From the NCBI GenBank assembly GCA_037013495.1, contig CM072812.1, positions 36,926,001 to 36,990,000 on the forward strand: DNA of 64,000 nt. The letters run 5' to 3'. Position 1 is the stretch's first letter, and each line of letters begins with the position of its first letter. The position numbers were made by a program, and so were the translations under genes. This document shows positions 1 to 13,077 of this stretch, in pieces. The DNA comes from Hippophae tibetana (taxonomy: Eukaryota > Streptophyta > Magnoliopsida > Rosales > Elaeagnaceae). Under the pieces are notes generated by a model. It was not told the DNA's origin, ran no database searches, and worked only from the letters and a program-made list of their open reading frames with translations.

Positions 1-1565
1 GTGAAAAAGAAACTTCAGGGTAATGAGTAAATTATTCATAAAATAAGTATTGCTAATTAATCATATCACATTCACTATACATTTTCTCAATGCAACTTAC
101 ATGCATTATTCAAGAAAAAGTATGGCAATTAAAGACAGACTCATAACACGACTTAATTACCTCCTCGCCATAGGTCAACAATGGAATTTCAGTACCAAGG
201 GGAGAGGATTCGCGTTCCGTGCGATCTGAACGCAAAGGAACTCCATATAAATTAGATTGAGATCCACGGGTGGCACGTGCAGGTAACACTGCATCACAAG
301 CCTTGTCCATATCATAATCAAATTCATTGTCCAAATCATCAATGTCATCTTCTTCTTCATCACCTTCAACCCGAGGACTACCTGCAAGTCATCATGTAAG
401 TTAACAGGTCATCAAAATAGGAGAGAAACCAGGGGAGTAATACGTATACGTTCTCACCTTTAAGGCGCTTGTATCTTGTTTTACACTGAGGACAAACTTG
501 ATTTCCCTCTCTTCTTTCATATTCATAGCAGGGCCTACACACAGGGAAAGCACATTCATTGCAAGCAACAAAGAGTTCTCCATCCACGGTAATCTCTATT
601 TCATCTCCACAAATCTGACATATTTGCCCGCTCAATTCTTTCACAGACTTGATCTGTAAAAATGCGAGAGTCGTCAAAATGGTGACAAAATTCCTTTCTT
701 TCATAGAAAACAGAAAAGATGGTTAATTTAAGTCCATTTCTTAAATGTTCTAATTTATAATTATGAAACAAATCCCAAATAGACTTAATTCTTTCAAAGA
801 AAAAGTCAATTGACTTGGGAGTCCTTTTCCACATCCAGCACGGTAATATAAGCATTTCTGAGTTCTGACTGCCGACAGTTATCTCTATAACTTGCACTAT
901 GCAAATGTGAACTCAAAGCAATTTGGTGTTTTCATCATCCTTTCTCCCTGAATTAGGATCCAACTAATACTTGTAGATCTTGAAAACTAGATAATCAAAA
1001 TGATTAACATGTTTTGCTCAGTACATCCAGATATACAGAAACGTAAATTTGTATACAGAGAATTTGGAGATAGATGGGAAAGTTGCAGTGGAGAGATCTG
1101 GAGGATCTACCACAAATCTTAATTGAAATCTTAACGTTCTTCATCAAAACGCTATCTTCGGGCCACATTGGCAACGAACTATCATTTCAACTCAAAGACT
1201 CAAGTTTCAATAAATCACTACCCTAAATAAACACACTCGATTATTAGTCAAAATAACAACTTTCAGTTACAACAGCAAAGCCCATATTGACAAAAACAAC
1301 CAGAAGGTTCCTGCATCACTCAAAACAGAATGAAAGGATATACAGTGTACCAAAATAACAGAAAAAACCCTAATTTGTAACATTTCCATCAGACTGACAA
1401 TAGAAAGAAGCATAATCGTCAAATGGGTGGGTATTTCCCAATTCGAAACAGAGGCTAAATATAGGGATTTTGGGAGCCCCTTACCCGTGCATTTTCATCA
1501 GCATTGATCAGCACAAATTCGTTCCTGTTGTGAGACCCAGCAATAAGTCGACCTCTAGTGTCCAT
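1..1565 (-). CDS. CESA6-like: Cellulose synthase A catalytic subunit, CESA6-like clade (5' part, three coding exons)
   Basis: Encodes the N-terminus of a plasma-membrane cellulose synthase subunit, which polymerises UDP-glucose into beta-1,4-glucan in the rosette complex. Coding exons on the minus strand: 1565-1485 (27 codons), 653-458 and 381-161; all junctions are GT-AG and the frame is kept (166 codons so far). Exon 1 gives [17 protein letters not shown], the start typical of the CESA2/5/6/9 clade. Exon 2 carries the zinc-binding RING-like domain with eight cysteines (about residues 39, 42, 58, 61, 66, 69, 81, 84), which is known in the family to mediate subunit dimerisation. Exon 3 begins with an acidic stretch ([15 protein letters not shown]) and ends at LLTYGEE. 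The remaining exons, with the transmembrane helices and the D,D,D,QxxRW catalytic core, lie beyond the left edge. Clade assignment is from remembered family sequences; CESA identity is secure. Confidence 0.95.
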
Positions 1566-2235
1566 GACTCACTACTGAATCAAACAAATACCACCTCTTC
1601 AAATCTAGAAAACCCAAATCAAAAACCGATCTTTAATCAAACTTGTGGTCTCAACTCGCGCAAAAATTTCACTTTTGCACTTTAGACAACTCTGTTCAGC
1701 TCCCATGTCAAGGAAGCCGAACCCGACATGAAGAAAAAGCAAGAGAATGAATGCTAAATGCGCTTTCTTTCAATATCTCAATTATTTTAAAGAAACAGAA
1801 AAGCAAAACAATCTTCTAAAGGTTTGCTTGTAACTAACTTGATTCCTTCACAAGCCAAGTCTCCTCTGTAACCTGGATGGGCTTAATCTTTTGTCAATCT
1901 TAGAGAGGGAAAGAAAGTGTGATGAGAAGAAGAGAGTATGTGGAAGAAAATAAAGAAGCGTAATAGAGAAGATGAGAAATATAGTGAGAGATAACGAGAA
2001 GAAAACTAATGTAATAATTATGTGATTTAGAAAAAGTTCTTGAGGTGAGTTTGGAAGGGACCCAGATTATGGTGGTGGCTTGGGCTGTATCCACTGGAGC
2101 TAGGGAGAAAATTAAGAGAGAGAGAGAGAGAGAGTGAAGAAGGAAACAGGGACTGAAAAGTGAAATGTTTTTCCTTTTCCTAAATGGTTGTCAGTTTCTG
2201 GTTAAACGTTTAGGTTTTAGGTTGAGAGAAATATG
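1566..2235 (-). promoter_or_regulatory. CESA leader region with upstream ORFs and CT-rich tract
   Basis: Region upstream of the CESA start codon. Read on the minus strand it is strongly pyrimidine-rich, with a (CT)n run at about 2134-2115, as is common in leaders of highly expressed plant genes. It contains several upstream ATGs: a 15-codon uORF at 1729-1682, an overlapping 33-codon uORF that begins inside it at about 1707, and a 64-codon uORF at 2094-1900. Whether all are in the mature mRNA depends on a possible leader intron, which cannot be decided from sequence alone. Confidence 0.5.
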
Positions 2236-2257
2236 TTTTTTTATTATTTATTTTTGT

Positions 2258-2263
2258 TTATAC
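2258..2263 (-). promoter_or_regulatory. Putative TATA box of the CESA gene
   Basis: TATAAA on the minus strand about 120 bp upstream of the pyrimidine-rich (CT)n tract. Position relative to the leader is plausible for a core promoter; the transcription start is not visible directly, and the AT-rich context makes chance matches common. Confidence 0.35.
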
Positions 2264-2299
2264 GATTTAGACAATTTTGTTTTTAATATTCGTTTTGTC

Positions 2300-5200
2300 G
2301 GTGTTCTTTCTACACTACACAATCTACACGCTTAAAAATGTTCTAAATTAAGTGGAGGGTATTCGAAATGTGCTGTTGTGTTGGTCCAGTCGATTATATT
2401 CTATCAACTTACACAAATCTAATAATAAATTTATTACATATTAATAAGTTTGTTTATGTTTTACTTAAAAATTAATTAATTAAAGTAAGAAACATATAAT
2501 TTGATTCACTGAGAAGAGCTCGAGAGTATTTTTTATAACGATATTTTTAAATAATTAATATTATTATTAAAAAATTTAACTTTAAAAAATAATATTTTTA
2601 TATTCACCTTATATAATTTTTTATTAAAAAAATTATTATTAAATTATTTTATTTAAAAAATTATTATTAAACATTTTAAATCTATTTAATATTAAAATTA
2701 TCATTCATTTAATTAAAAATCATTTAATATTATTATTAATATTATTTTTTTATAATTTTTTATTTCTTTTCCTCTTTTTACCATAAAATTATTTTTACAA
2801 TTAAAAGTATTTTACAAGCTTCAAGAAAACAAACTTATTTGGATCGTATATTTTAATTTTGATAGTAATATTATTATATTTAAACTATCATTATCATAAT
2901 AATTTTTTAAATATAATTAATTATAAAAAATATATATATACCACGTTTAATTATTATTTCTCGAACTTGTGAATTATACTATTATACTTTCCTAAAATCA
3001 AAAGGCAAGTTGATTTTAAGATTTTAGAACGACCATCCACCCATTAAATGGTAAAGATATTAAGAAGATCTCCGACGTATTTGCATTATTTTGATGTAAT
3101 TTTATATAATTTTAATGTAAAAGTTTCACTTTTCACTTTTTAATTATTATTATATTAAATTAAATAAATAAATATTATTATTAATTAATAAATAAAAATA
3201 AATTTAAAATTATATTCTTAATAAAAAATTAAAAATTTACCAACTAAAATATTATATTTATTATATAAACTAAACATTATATTTATATAATTATATCAAT
3301 ATTATTTTTAATATTATGTTTATATTATTAATTTTTATCGGTTAAATCGATCAAAATATATTAATATAAGATACAAATTAATTAAGGTGTCGTTTGATTT
3401 ACGGAATAGAACGTGAATAAGAATGAAAAGAAAATAGTATTATTTGATTTGATTATTGGAATCAATATTACAGTATTTGGTTTACAATTGAAATAAAATG
3501 GAAAACATTACCTAAATATTCTTATATTCAGTAAAATTTAAATAATATTATTTAATTGTTATTTTTTTGTTAGACAAAATATATTATTGAAATCATTATT
3601 TTTTAAAATAATTATTACTTAAAAATAAAATATATTATTAAAATTATTATTTTTCTAAATAGAATTTAGGGTTTTGATTTTAAGGATTTAGTGTTTAAGG
3701 CATATGATATAGAGTAGGGTACAATGTTTAAGATTTAGTGTTATATTTGTGAATTAAGTTTTATGGTTAAAATTATTATTTTCGAAGGATTTAAGGTTTT
3801 GTGTTTTGTGTTTAGTATATAAGATATATAATATAGGGTTTAGGGTTTAAGATTTACGATTACATATATAAATATGTTTTTTAAAGTAAATTCATAAATA
3901 TTAATACCAAAAGTATTTTTTTGAATGACCATAAATTATAGTATAATAACAATAATTAATACGATACATAACTATTAATTTAAATAGATGAAATAATTTT
4001 ATTATTAAATGCATATAATTTGTTAAGACCCTTGTGATTATGGATAGTAATGGCCGACACAATATCACAAGATAATACAAATACTTAGTAAAAATTTGTT
4101 CTAACATTTTTTTATGATCTTAAATATTTTTTAATATTATAAATAAATAATATAAAAAAATAAAATAAATTTTTATATGTTAATTAACATAAAAACATAA
4201 CACCGTAAATATCAAAATACAACACAAATAATATAAAATTAACACGACATAAACATAATTACCCATAACTCATAACAAACAATATTTAATTTAAGATACT
4301 CATATTATCTTTTTTTAAGTTATTAATGTTATAAAAATATTTTATTAATAATAATTTTACGTAAAAATAATAATAATAAAATATAATTAATATTAAAAAT
4401 AAAAATAAATATTTTATATATTTTTATTATAATAATAATAATTATTATTATTTTTAATTTATAAAAATATTAAAATTACAATCCTTTATAATAATATTAT
4501 CACTATTAATTTATAAAAATATCAAAATTACAATTGCCATGTTGATTGGATAAATGACATACAACGAAAAGGCAACGGTAAGGACTAATTAATTATATTA
4601 GTTATTATCTAAAATTATGAACTAGTATTTCTTTAACTTTATAAAAAGAAAAATATTTATTTATTTTTTATTATATTAAATAATATAAATTTATTTAAAT
4701 TATAAAAAAATAAAAAATTAATTTTTTATGATGATTAAAATGAAATTTTATGTAAAAATATTATGATACATAATTAGATCAACGTTAATGCAATAAAAAT
4801 ATTTTAGATTTTTTAATTATATCTGTTTGAATATGGTTGAAATACAGGTTAGATGGATATACAAATTAATGTTAATGGTGTAATTTATTCTTTTCGTTCT
4901 TCTACAGTCTCGAACCTAGGACCTAATATTTAAGTATCTCAAGTTCTTAGAAAATGTGTAAGAATGATGAAAGGAATGAGTTAGACATTAAACATAGATT
5001 TATAGATTCTTCTAAATATCATCTATATGCGAATAACATGAATTTTAATCATATTCAAGTAATATCTATAATAAATTATATTTTAATCTTATTATTATTA
5101 AATAAATTATTTATTAATTAAAATACTTGATAGCAATTCATATCATCGCGAAAGACAAAAGGCAGCATGGTAGATGATTAGTAATCTACACGTTTTAAAT

Positions 5201-6142
5201 TTTAATAGGTCATAGGCTTTTTGGTAGTAATGATTAGGGTTTACTTTGATTATCTTCTATGCTTTAATAACGTGAATTCATTGTGACTTGTGAGACACTC
5301 ATAATGCTTTAGAAAATAATATGCATGCACATTGTTTTTCGTGGCAAGTTTAGGTCAATTTTTGGGTGGAAACTAAAACATGACTAGGAGTCTGGGTATA
5401 ATTGGAATTAACGTATGTATCTGACTTTTAAATAAAGATAAAAGAAAAGTTGAGTCTTTATTTTAACTGGAGAAATGTTAAATATGGACAGATTTATATA
5501 AATATTCGTGCTTACAATTAATTAATGGTGTATTACATGGTGTAATTTTCTCAAAATATAAAAAATATATTATTTTTAAAGTTTTTTTTTACAAGTGGTA
5601 CACTATGTAAGTGTGAACAAATACGTACATATTTGTCATTAATATTTATCTTTTTAGTAATATTGTAAAACAACAATTCACTTTGTAATTTATTATTAAT
5701 TAAAATAATTTATTTTATTTTATTTACTTATAATAAGTATCATTTTAGATGAAAACTATTTATTTAAGGTGACTTTATTACTGAAGTTATTTTTACTAAT
5801 GATAGAGTAAAATTTATATTAAAAAATTTAAATTATTTTGATATTAATATCTGATGGTACGCAAATATCAATTTTCCTTATCTATAATCTTAAAGGAGTA
5901 ACTGCAGGAGCTGGACGGAGCTTTTATTCCTATTCTGTGTGTACAATACTACAGCGTGAATGTAGGAGAGTTATTAATAGTTTTATTTAAAAAAAATCGA
6001 TGTTTTATGTTATTTTATTTTTATTAATCGTATATCTCTATAGCCTTATCGAACGAATAGTAATATTAGTCTTATATTAATTATTAATTGAATATAAAAT
6101 TAAATATGTAAATTATGAATTCATTGTGAGAGTTAAAATGGG
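2300..6142. other. AT-rich intergenic spacer
   Basis: Very AT-rich DNA with many short ATT/TAA runs and weak inverted repeats. No coding sequence is supported; the short reading frames here lack family features or a coding-like composition. The only recognisable structure is the decayed TIR-like element at 3384-3870. Confidence 0.7.
3384..3870 (-). mobile_element. Decayed MITE-like element with telomere-type repeats (copy 1)
   Basis: Begins with GGTGTCGTTTGATT and then follows, in reverse orientation, the same landmarks as the right half of the element at 56546-57587: an ATT-rich TIR-proximal part, a stretch like TTTTTTGTTAGACAAAATAT, then degenerate TTTAGGG-type repeats near 3660-3870 (for example ATAGGGTTTAGGGTTTAAG). 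The other terminus is not recognisable, so the copy is truncated or heavily mutated. Family name unknown to me. Confidence 0.5.
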
Positions 6143-6455
6143 CACTACTATAATAAGTGTTTTTTTGTCTTGTGATTTTAGGTTCGATTCTTTTAAAAAC
6201 CGAGGTTATAGTGTATACATATAATTTCGATTTTTTCAATAATTTTAACCATAAGTTAAATTACAAAAAATATTTAAATATATATAAACAAATTTATATA
6301 ATCATGATTATTAAATAACTATGATTATAATTAAAATAATAGAGTTTTCAATATTAAAATACTATACGTCATTCATTTAAAGGAAATATAAAAATTACTT
6401 TACAATTTTTTTATTTTTTTCTATTATTAATTTAATTTAATGTATTTTTATTTCT

Positions 6456-6461
<6 letters not shown>

Positions 6462-6497
<36 letters not shown>
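6462..6497. repeat. (TA)n microsatellite
   Basis: Uninterrupted AT dinucleotide run near the 5' side of CACTA element 1. No function inferred. Confidence 0.9.
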
Positions 6498-6499
<2 letters not shown>

Positions 6500-7167
6500 C
6501 ACTTTTTTTCCTCCCTTCCTTCTTTTTTCCTTTTTTTCATTCAATGCGCACGGTAAGATATATATATATTAATATATAATTTCTAATTAATATATATATC
6601 ATATTATTAATATATTAACAATCCCTCTTGAGCCAAATTAAGTTCATTGTGTCCCTCTCCTCCAGCCAAATCGCGAGTCATTCGTCCCTTTCACCGAGCA
6701 TTGTCGCAATGCGACACGTTTGAAGAATCGTAGACTTATAACAACTCTTCATTTCTAGTACCTCCCTTGACTTACAGGAGCTCATTTCCCTGACCTATCT
6801 TCTTCTTTTCTCTTTGTTTCTTTTCTGTTCATATTCCCTTATTCGCATCTCGACGTTGGCCATTTGTAGTGTCGTCGCTCATGGCCCAACTCTGGATAAG
6901 TGTGATACCCTCAAATTTTACAATATCAATTCATATATGTGTTGATTTTGAATGGATTAGTTCTATGCATAATACATTTTAGTTAGGGTTATTTATTTCA
7001 TGTATGAATCTATATTTCTTAGGATGTATAATGAGTCATTTCTTAGAGTTATTTTTCAGTGTTATACAAATCCATCTCCTGTTATCTGATAATTGCCTCT
7101 GATTTTTTTTCTTCATTTTATTGCATAAGAACATATTTGTAACATTCTTAAGGATTTAGGAACTGAC

Positions 7168-7303
7168 TATTGTTGTTGAGTATAGATTTTGGAAGTATGT
7201 TTATATACATGCCGATGAGCCTATACAAATTTTCATTTGTAGAAAAGCTAGTGGATTTACAAATTTTCATTTGTTGAGTTTAGATTTTGGAAGTATGTTT
7301 ATT
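7168..7303 (+). repeat. Partial direct duplication inside CACTA element 1
   Basis: The string GATTTTGGAAGTATGTTTAT occurs at about 7185-7204 and again at about 7284-7303, each preceded by a TTGTTGAGT(A/T)TA-type sequence. ACAAATTTTCATTTGT is likewise repeated about 7226 and 7259. This is a roughly 100-bp local duplication in the element's 5' noncoding part. Confidence 0.7.
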
Positions 7304-7717
7304 CTCTTTTAAATTTGAATCAATATATATAAATACCGGTTTACAAAAAAAACCTATTGTTGCTTATCTTTTTGAATCAATCAAAAAAAATATTAAATTG
7401 TTATTTAAAATAATACATTTTAATCGAATACTAATAAAAATAACATTGTTTATATTAGTTAGTATTTTATTTTTATTATTATATAAATTTTAAAAATATA
7501 AATTTTATTATTTTTTTAAAAATATATACGACTAATAAAAATAAGGTTTCATGATTGAAATAAAAATTATGACTAAAGTATCCTATTTAAAAAGTAAGGT
7601 AGGTTAGCATATTGAGAGGCATAAAACTTTCATTTGATTGCGCGTCTTAATCTTTTCACGAGCAAGTGTATATTTATATTTTTTTTTCTAACCATTACAT
7701 GTGTTTTGACATTTAGA

Positions 7718-10700
7718 ATGGATAAGTCTTGGATGCATAAGCCAAGATTCACAAGAATATTTAGAAGGAGTAGAAGCCTTTCTGAATTTTGCTTGGTTGA
7801 ATGCTGTAGAAGATAAGCCTATTCGATGTCCTTGAAAAGATTGCATAAACATAGAATTTCAAAATATTGATGATATACGAGATCATCTTATTTGTAAAGG
7901 GATTGTTTGAAATTATATAAATTGGTATATGCATGGAGAATCCCTGATTCAAGAGAATGATGAAACAAACACATCACTAAACTGTCAGATCAAATCCATA
8001 AATATGGAGGATTCCGTCGTTGAGATGGTAAATGCAATAGAACATGAATTCAACATAAATCAAGATGAATTTAACAAGTTATTAGAATATTCAGAGAAAC
8101 GATTTTATCCTTGTTGCACAAATTTCACCAAGTTGTCTACAATAGTGAAATTTTACAATCTTAAAGCGAAACATGGGTTTTCTGATGTCGGGTTCACTGC
8201 TATATTAAAGTTAACTCATGAAATGCTCCCAAAGATAAATTAGTTGCCTACTTCTACATATGAAGTGAAAAAAACATCGAGTAAGTTTGGTACAGAGTAT
8301 GTAAAGATTCATATTTATCCAAATGATTGTATCCTTTATAGGAAACAATATGAAAATGATACTCAATGTCTGAAGTGTGGTACTTCAAGGTGGAAGCCTA
8401 CATCAAATGGTAATGAAGTAAAAGGAGTACCGACTAAAGTGATGTGGTACTTTTTGTCAATACCTCGTTTTAAGAGTATGTTTAAAAATAAAGAGACATC
8501 GAAGATGTTGACGTGGTATGCAGATAACAAATCCATGGATGGTATTTTGCGTCATCCAATAGATTCTCCATGTTGGAAGGTAGTAGATGAAAAATGACCA
8601 AATTTTGGTCAGAGCCTAGGAATTTACGTCTTGCTATTGCCCTTGATGGGATCAACCCCCATAGCAATCTATGTAGTAGATACAGTGGTTGGCTAGTGAT
8701 TATTGTCACATATAACCTTCCTCCTTGGTTATGCATGAAAAAAAGTTTATGATGCTTTCCATGTTAATTTCCAGACCAAAACAACCGGGTAATGACATTG
8801 ATGTCTACTTGGAGCCTCTTATTGATGACTTGAAGACACTTTAGGACGAAGGAATTGAAGTGTATGACTCATACAAAAAGGAATACTTCAATCTTAAAGT
8901 AGTGGTATTGTGGACAATAAATGATTTTTTAGCTTATGGAAATTTGTGTGGACATGTGACCAAGGGTACAATGCATGTCCAGTATGCAGTGAGAAAAATT
9001 GTGCTCAACATCTATTTCATTCAAAAAAGATTTCTTTTGTTGGACATACCCGATTCTTGCCAAAAGGTCATAAGTTTTGATCTCGAAAGAAAGGTGTAAG
9101 TAACAATGAAGAAGAAGATACTCTAGTGGCTTTGCAGGGAGAAGACATGTAACACAAATTGCAAGGTATGATCTTCAAGAAATTGGGAAAGTGGGACTTA
9201 GTTCTGAAAGCAACGACTAAATTACAACGAAAATTTAGAGGAACATAAAAAGGAAAAGAAATGAAAAAAGAAAAAAAGGTAGTATAGGGAAAATAAAATT
9301 CAAAATGTTTGTAAAGAAGAAGGTAAAACCTGACAACAATGACAAATGTTGGAAAAAGATGTCAATTTTTTGGAAGTTGCTTTATTGGGAAACATTGCTT
9401 GTACGACATATACTAGATGTGATGCTCTAATTGGAACACTTCTTGATATTCCTTTTAAAATAAAGGATGGTATTACTGCCCACTTGGATCTAAAAGAATT
9501 GGGAATTAGAAAAGAACTGGCTCCAATTAAACAGGGAGCACAGGTTATTTTCCTCTTGCTTGTTTTACACTTTCTAGGGATGAAAAGATATTGTAGAATC
9601 TGAGCTACATAAAGTACAAGTTGAACTTGTTGAGACATTATGCTTACTTGAAAAATATTTTTCATCTTCATTTTTTGATATCATGGTTCACTTAACTGCT
9701 CACCTTGTTAGAAAAGTGTAGTTATGTGGTCCTATATACATATGATGGATGTATCCTTTTGAAATATTCATGAAGTTTTTGAAAGGTTATGTTCGTAACC
9801 GTAATCGACCAGAGGAGTGCATAATTGAGTGTTATATTGTAGAAGAAGCTATTGAGTTTTGCTCTGAGTATCTATCTGGTATATCCACAATTGGAATCCC
9901 TCAGCCTAGGTTTTCATTGGGTGGTGGTTTAGAGAATATTGGTGAACCAATAAGTTCAGGCTTAGTTGAAACCATCGTGCAAGTTCAATAGGAACAAAGT
10001 CATCGTTTGGTGCATTGAACTATACATAAGGTATAAATGGTTTCATTTAAATCTACATTTCATAATTTCTTAAATTATCTTTTCATATGTTACTCACATT
10101 ACTCATATGCAATAGGATGTATATGGATATGTTAAAGGCAGAACCTCAAAACAGGAGAAAAGGAGAGAAATGATTTCAAGATGAACACAATCGTAATTTT
10201 ATTTATTGGTTTCGAGATAAAGTTATGGACGAGTTAAGTGTCTCCAATAATTCCATCACAAAAACTATAAGGTGGCTAGCAAAGGGGTTGCGATATGATG
10301 TTATCAAGTATCTTGGATATGTTATAAATGGTTTTCGATTTACAACAAAGGCAAGGGATGAAATTCGTGTTAATCAAAATAGTGGGGTTATGTTAAATGC
10401 TCAAGCTTTGAAATTTGCAAGTTCTAAGAATAATAACCAGGTACTATCTGAAAGGACTTATTATGGAGTTATTCAAGAAGTTTGGGAGTTAGAATATTAT
10501 ATGTTTCATGTTCCAATATTCTTGTGTAACTGGGTTGAGGATAATTAAAGTGCAATTTGTAAGAACAAATTAGGATTAACTCTTATTAACCTTGGTAAGA
10601 TAGGTCATCGAGATGACCCATTCATCATGGCTACTCATGCTAACCAAGTATTCTATGTAGAAGATCCTATAGATACAAAGTGGTCAGTTGTGTTGATACC

Positions 10701-10735
10701 GCCTAAGCGAGAGTTTATCACAAAGAGGAAGAATT
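7718..10735 (+). pseudogene. TNP2-like CACTA transposase, disrupted (element 1)
   Basis: Remnant of the main transposase of the CACTA element. It starts at ATG 7718 with MDKSWMHKPRF, the hallmark of the plant transposase-associated domain. A frameshift follows after about 12 codons; the next frame continues EYLEGVEAFLNFAWLN. A TGA replaces an expected cysteine codon near 7831. The TNP2/Transposase_21 core follows at about 8160-9040: KAKHGFSDVGF, then TYEVKKTSSKFGTEYVKIH, LTWYADNKSMDG and PKQPGNDIDVYLEPLIDDL, split by stops at 8241, 8595 and about 8843. A DUF4218-like region lies at 9380-9990 (WMYPFE, GYVRNRNRPEECI, EEAIEFCSEYLSG). A DUF4216-like end with VWELEYYMFHVPIFLCNWVED lies at 10225-10735. 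No intact transposase can be made from this copy. Confidence 0.85.
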
Positions 10736-10991
10736 AAATAAAATTTTGTCTGAATATGGATCTTTTACAAGTAATATACCTAACTCAAATGATACTAATG
10801 ATTTAGAAGATGATAATTCAATATATATGTGCAATGATTATGAGCCAACTTGGATTGATCGAGGAAGATAACTTTTTCTTTATTTGCATTGTTTTTGTTA
10901 GGTATGCATCGTAAAATATATTATGTGTTTGTTTCTATTTACAACTTACGTCTATAATTATTTCTTTTATTATTTATTTTTTATTATAAAT

Positions 10992-10993
<2 letters not shown>

Positions 10994-11023
<30 letters not shown>
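10994..11023. repeat. (TA)n microsatellite
   Basis: AT dinucleotide run just upstream of the second gene of CACTA element 1. Confidence 0.9.
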
Positions 11024-11029
<6 letters not shown>

Positions 11030-11060
11030 ACAATGTTTTCATTCTTTGTTTATAGGTATA

Positions 11061-12672
11061 TGGATCCTAATGAGATTGTTGACAATTGTGACAAGGATGA
11101 AAGAGTTAGTAATGAACACGAATCCACTGATGATGAGAGTTCTATGAATGATGATACTTCTTCAGATACGAAAATACCATCTAAAGAGAAGGAAAAAAGA
11201 AAAAGTTAAAAATGGTAGAGGTATAACAAAGAAGAAAAAAATTGTTAAATCAATGTGCATAGAAAAAATTACAATTGAATTTGATAATGAATGCAGCCCA
11301 ATTAGAAAGAAGGGAACAAAAATGATTAGTTGGATATGTATGTTAAGAAAAACAATTATTAGGATTATTTATAATGATTGGCAGAAGGAAGTTTCTGAAG
11401 CAGATAAAGACATGATATGGGCAACATTGAATGTAAGTATATGATCTTGCACTTGTACTTTTTGGTCCTTTCTTATTTAGCCTTATTGTTAAATTTTTAT
11501 GTGAATTTATAGGAAAAATACAATCTTCCAAAGGCATTCAAATGTAAGTGCCTTAAGACGGTTGCTTCGGGATGGAAGACATTCAAAAATATTTGAGAAA
11601 AAAATGCATTAAGCCTTATTTGGACCCATTGAATGAGAAGAAGCTATACAAACCACCTAATAAGGATGAATGGGTACACAATGATTGGAATGCATTTGTG
11701 AATTACACACGATCTGAGAAATTCAAGGTATTATTGAATACAAAAGTATAAATATTATCATTTAATATTTTGAATTCATATGCTCTAACAACCCTATTCA
11801 TATATGTGTTCTTATTAGAAATCAAGTTGCGAACATGTTGAGTTAAGGAAGCATAATGAGTATAATCATCATACTGGAAGAATAGGTTTTTCCAACCTAA
11901 GAATTCAATTGGTGAGTTATTAAAATTAAGTTTGAATGGTAATTAGTTAGATATTTAGGTATACAATGTTTTTGTAACTCATTATACATATCTATATGAG
12001 TCAAATATTGGTGGCATACAAATTCGGCGATCTCATGTATTTATGGCAACTAACACTTCTAAAGAAGGAGAGTTCAAAAGTAAATAAGTTCAAGATAAAG
12101 TGGAAAAAGTGGTAATTATTCAACATGTTAGATAATATGTCATGATTAATCGATTATATTTATGCTTATTATTTTATGTTTGAATTTTTGTAGAGTAAAA
12201 TACAAGATAAGATTGATATTGGTGATATTGAAGAAGAAATGGGTGTAGATGCAATGGTAATGGAATTAGGGAAGAATCATCCAAGTCGTCTTAAAGGATT
12301 CTCCCAATATACAATATCTACTGAATATTTTGGCATGCCTAGAAAGCGTACTAATTATCCATCCAATGAAATGGTAAATATCTTAAATGAGATGGTGTTA
12401 ATGAAGGAAAAGCTTGTCAGTTTTGATACCATGAAGTCAAAGATAGATGCACTAAGAGCTGAGTTACTGGGAGATAGGAGTGTGGGACACTCAAGTCATT
12501 ATCCAGAACATAATCATCCAATTGATAGTTCTAATTGGACTCCATGTACAAATAATATTACACCTATATCTACACCACACATTCAACGAATTGCCACTCC
12601 TCCTGATATGTCTACATTTCATATAGGATTAGTTGTAAGTAATCTTCAATATTTATTCTTTTTTATATTTTA
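11061..12672 (+). pseudogene. Second CACTA gene, 5' part (Transposase_24-like), element 1
   Basis: Multi-exon remnant beginning at about 11061 with MDPNEIVDNCDKDE, an acidic, serine-rich start followed by a lysine-rich basic tract. A segment with IEFDNECSPI, then NDWQKEVSEADKDMIWATLN (11360-11432) resembles the part of plant En/Spm second-gene proteins known as Transposase_24/Ptta. A consensus donor follows at 11433 (GTAAGTAT), and further exon-like pieces occur at 11513-11730 and 11820-11910. A later exon (12239-12672) contains GMPRKRTNYPSN, a leucine- and methionine-rich stretch that may form a coiled coil, and a proline/threonine-rich tail. Frameshifts and stops occur between pieces. In the En/Spm archetype the second product binds subterminal repeats; that role here is inference. 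Confidence 0.65.
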
Positions 12673-13077
12673 ATTTTGATTTGTGTGGTGTTTAAGTCAT
12701 AGTATATATGTTTTTTCTAATACTATATAGGAGAGAATTGTTTTGCTTGCATATGAGACACCATCTCGTATTATAGCACGTGGGAGAGTAGGTGATTCCT
12801 CTAGTGGTGTTTTTCATGGACAACCTTTGAATGGGAGTTAGAAGGTTTCCTGGATGATATTGAAAAGATTTATCCCATACCTATACCAACAAGGGAAAAT
12901 AATATAGTTACGGAAGTAGTCAATTCATTTTTTGCTTGGCCTCCACATCTCGTCATATTAGGAAAGGATGTAGTAAGGATATTTTCTTTATTATTTATAT
13001 ATTTTTTTAATTGTTAATTAATTTAAAAATATAAATCTAATTTTATTATATCTCTTCATATTGTGAATAAATAGGAT

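Noticed and set aside
1470-1685. Plus-strand 71-codon frame over the CESA first exon
   Set aside because: It is the antisense of CESA exon 1 and its leader.
3901-4107. 68-codon minus-strand frame in AT-rich spacer
   Set aside because: Composition is that of random AT-rich DNA (Ile/Leu/Tyr-rich) and no domain or promoter context is visible.
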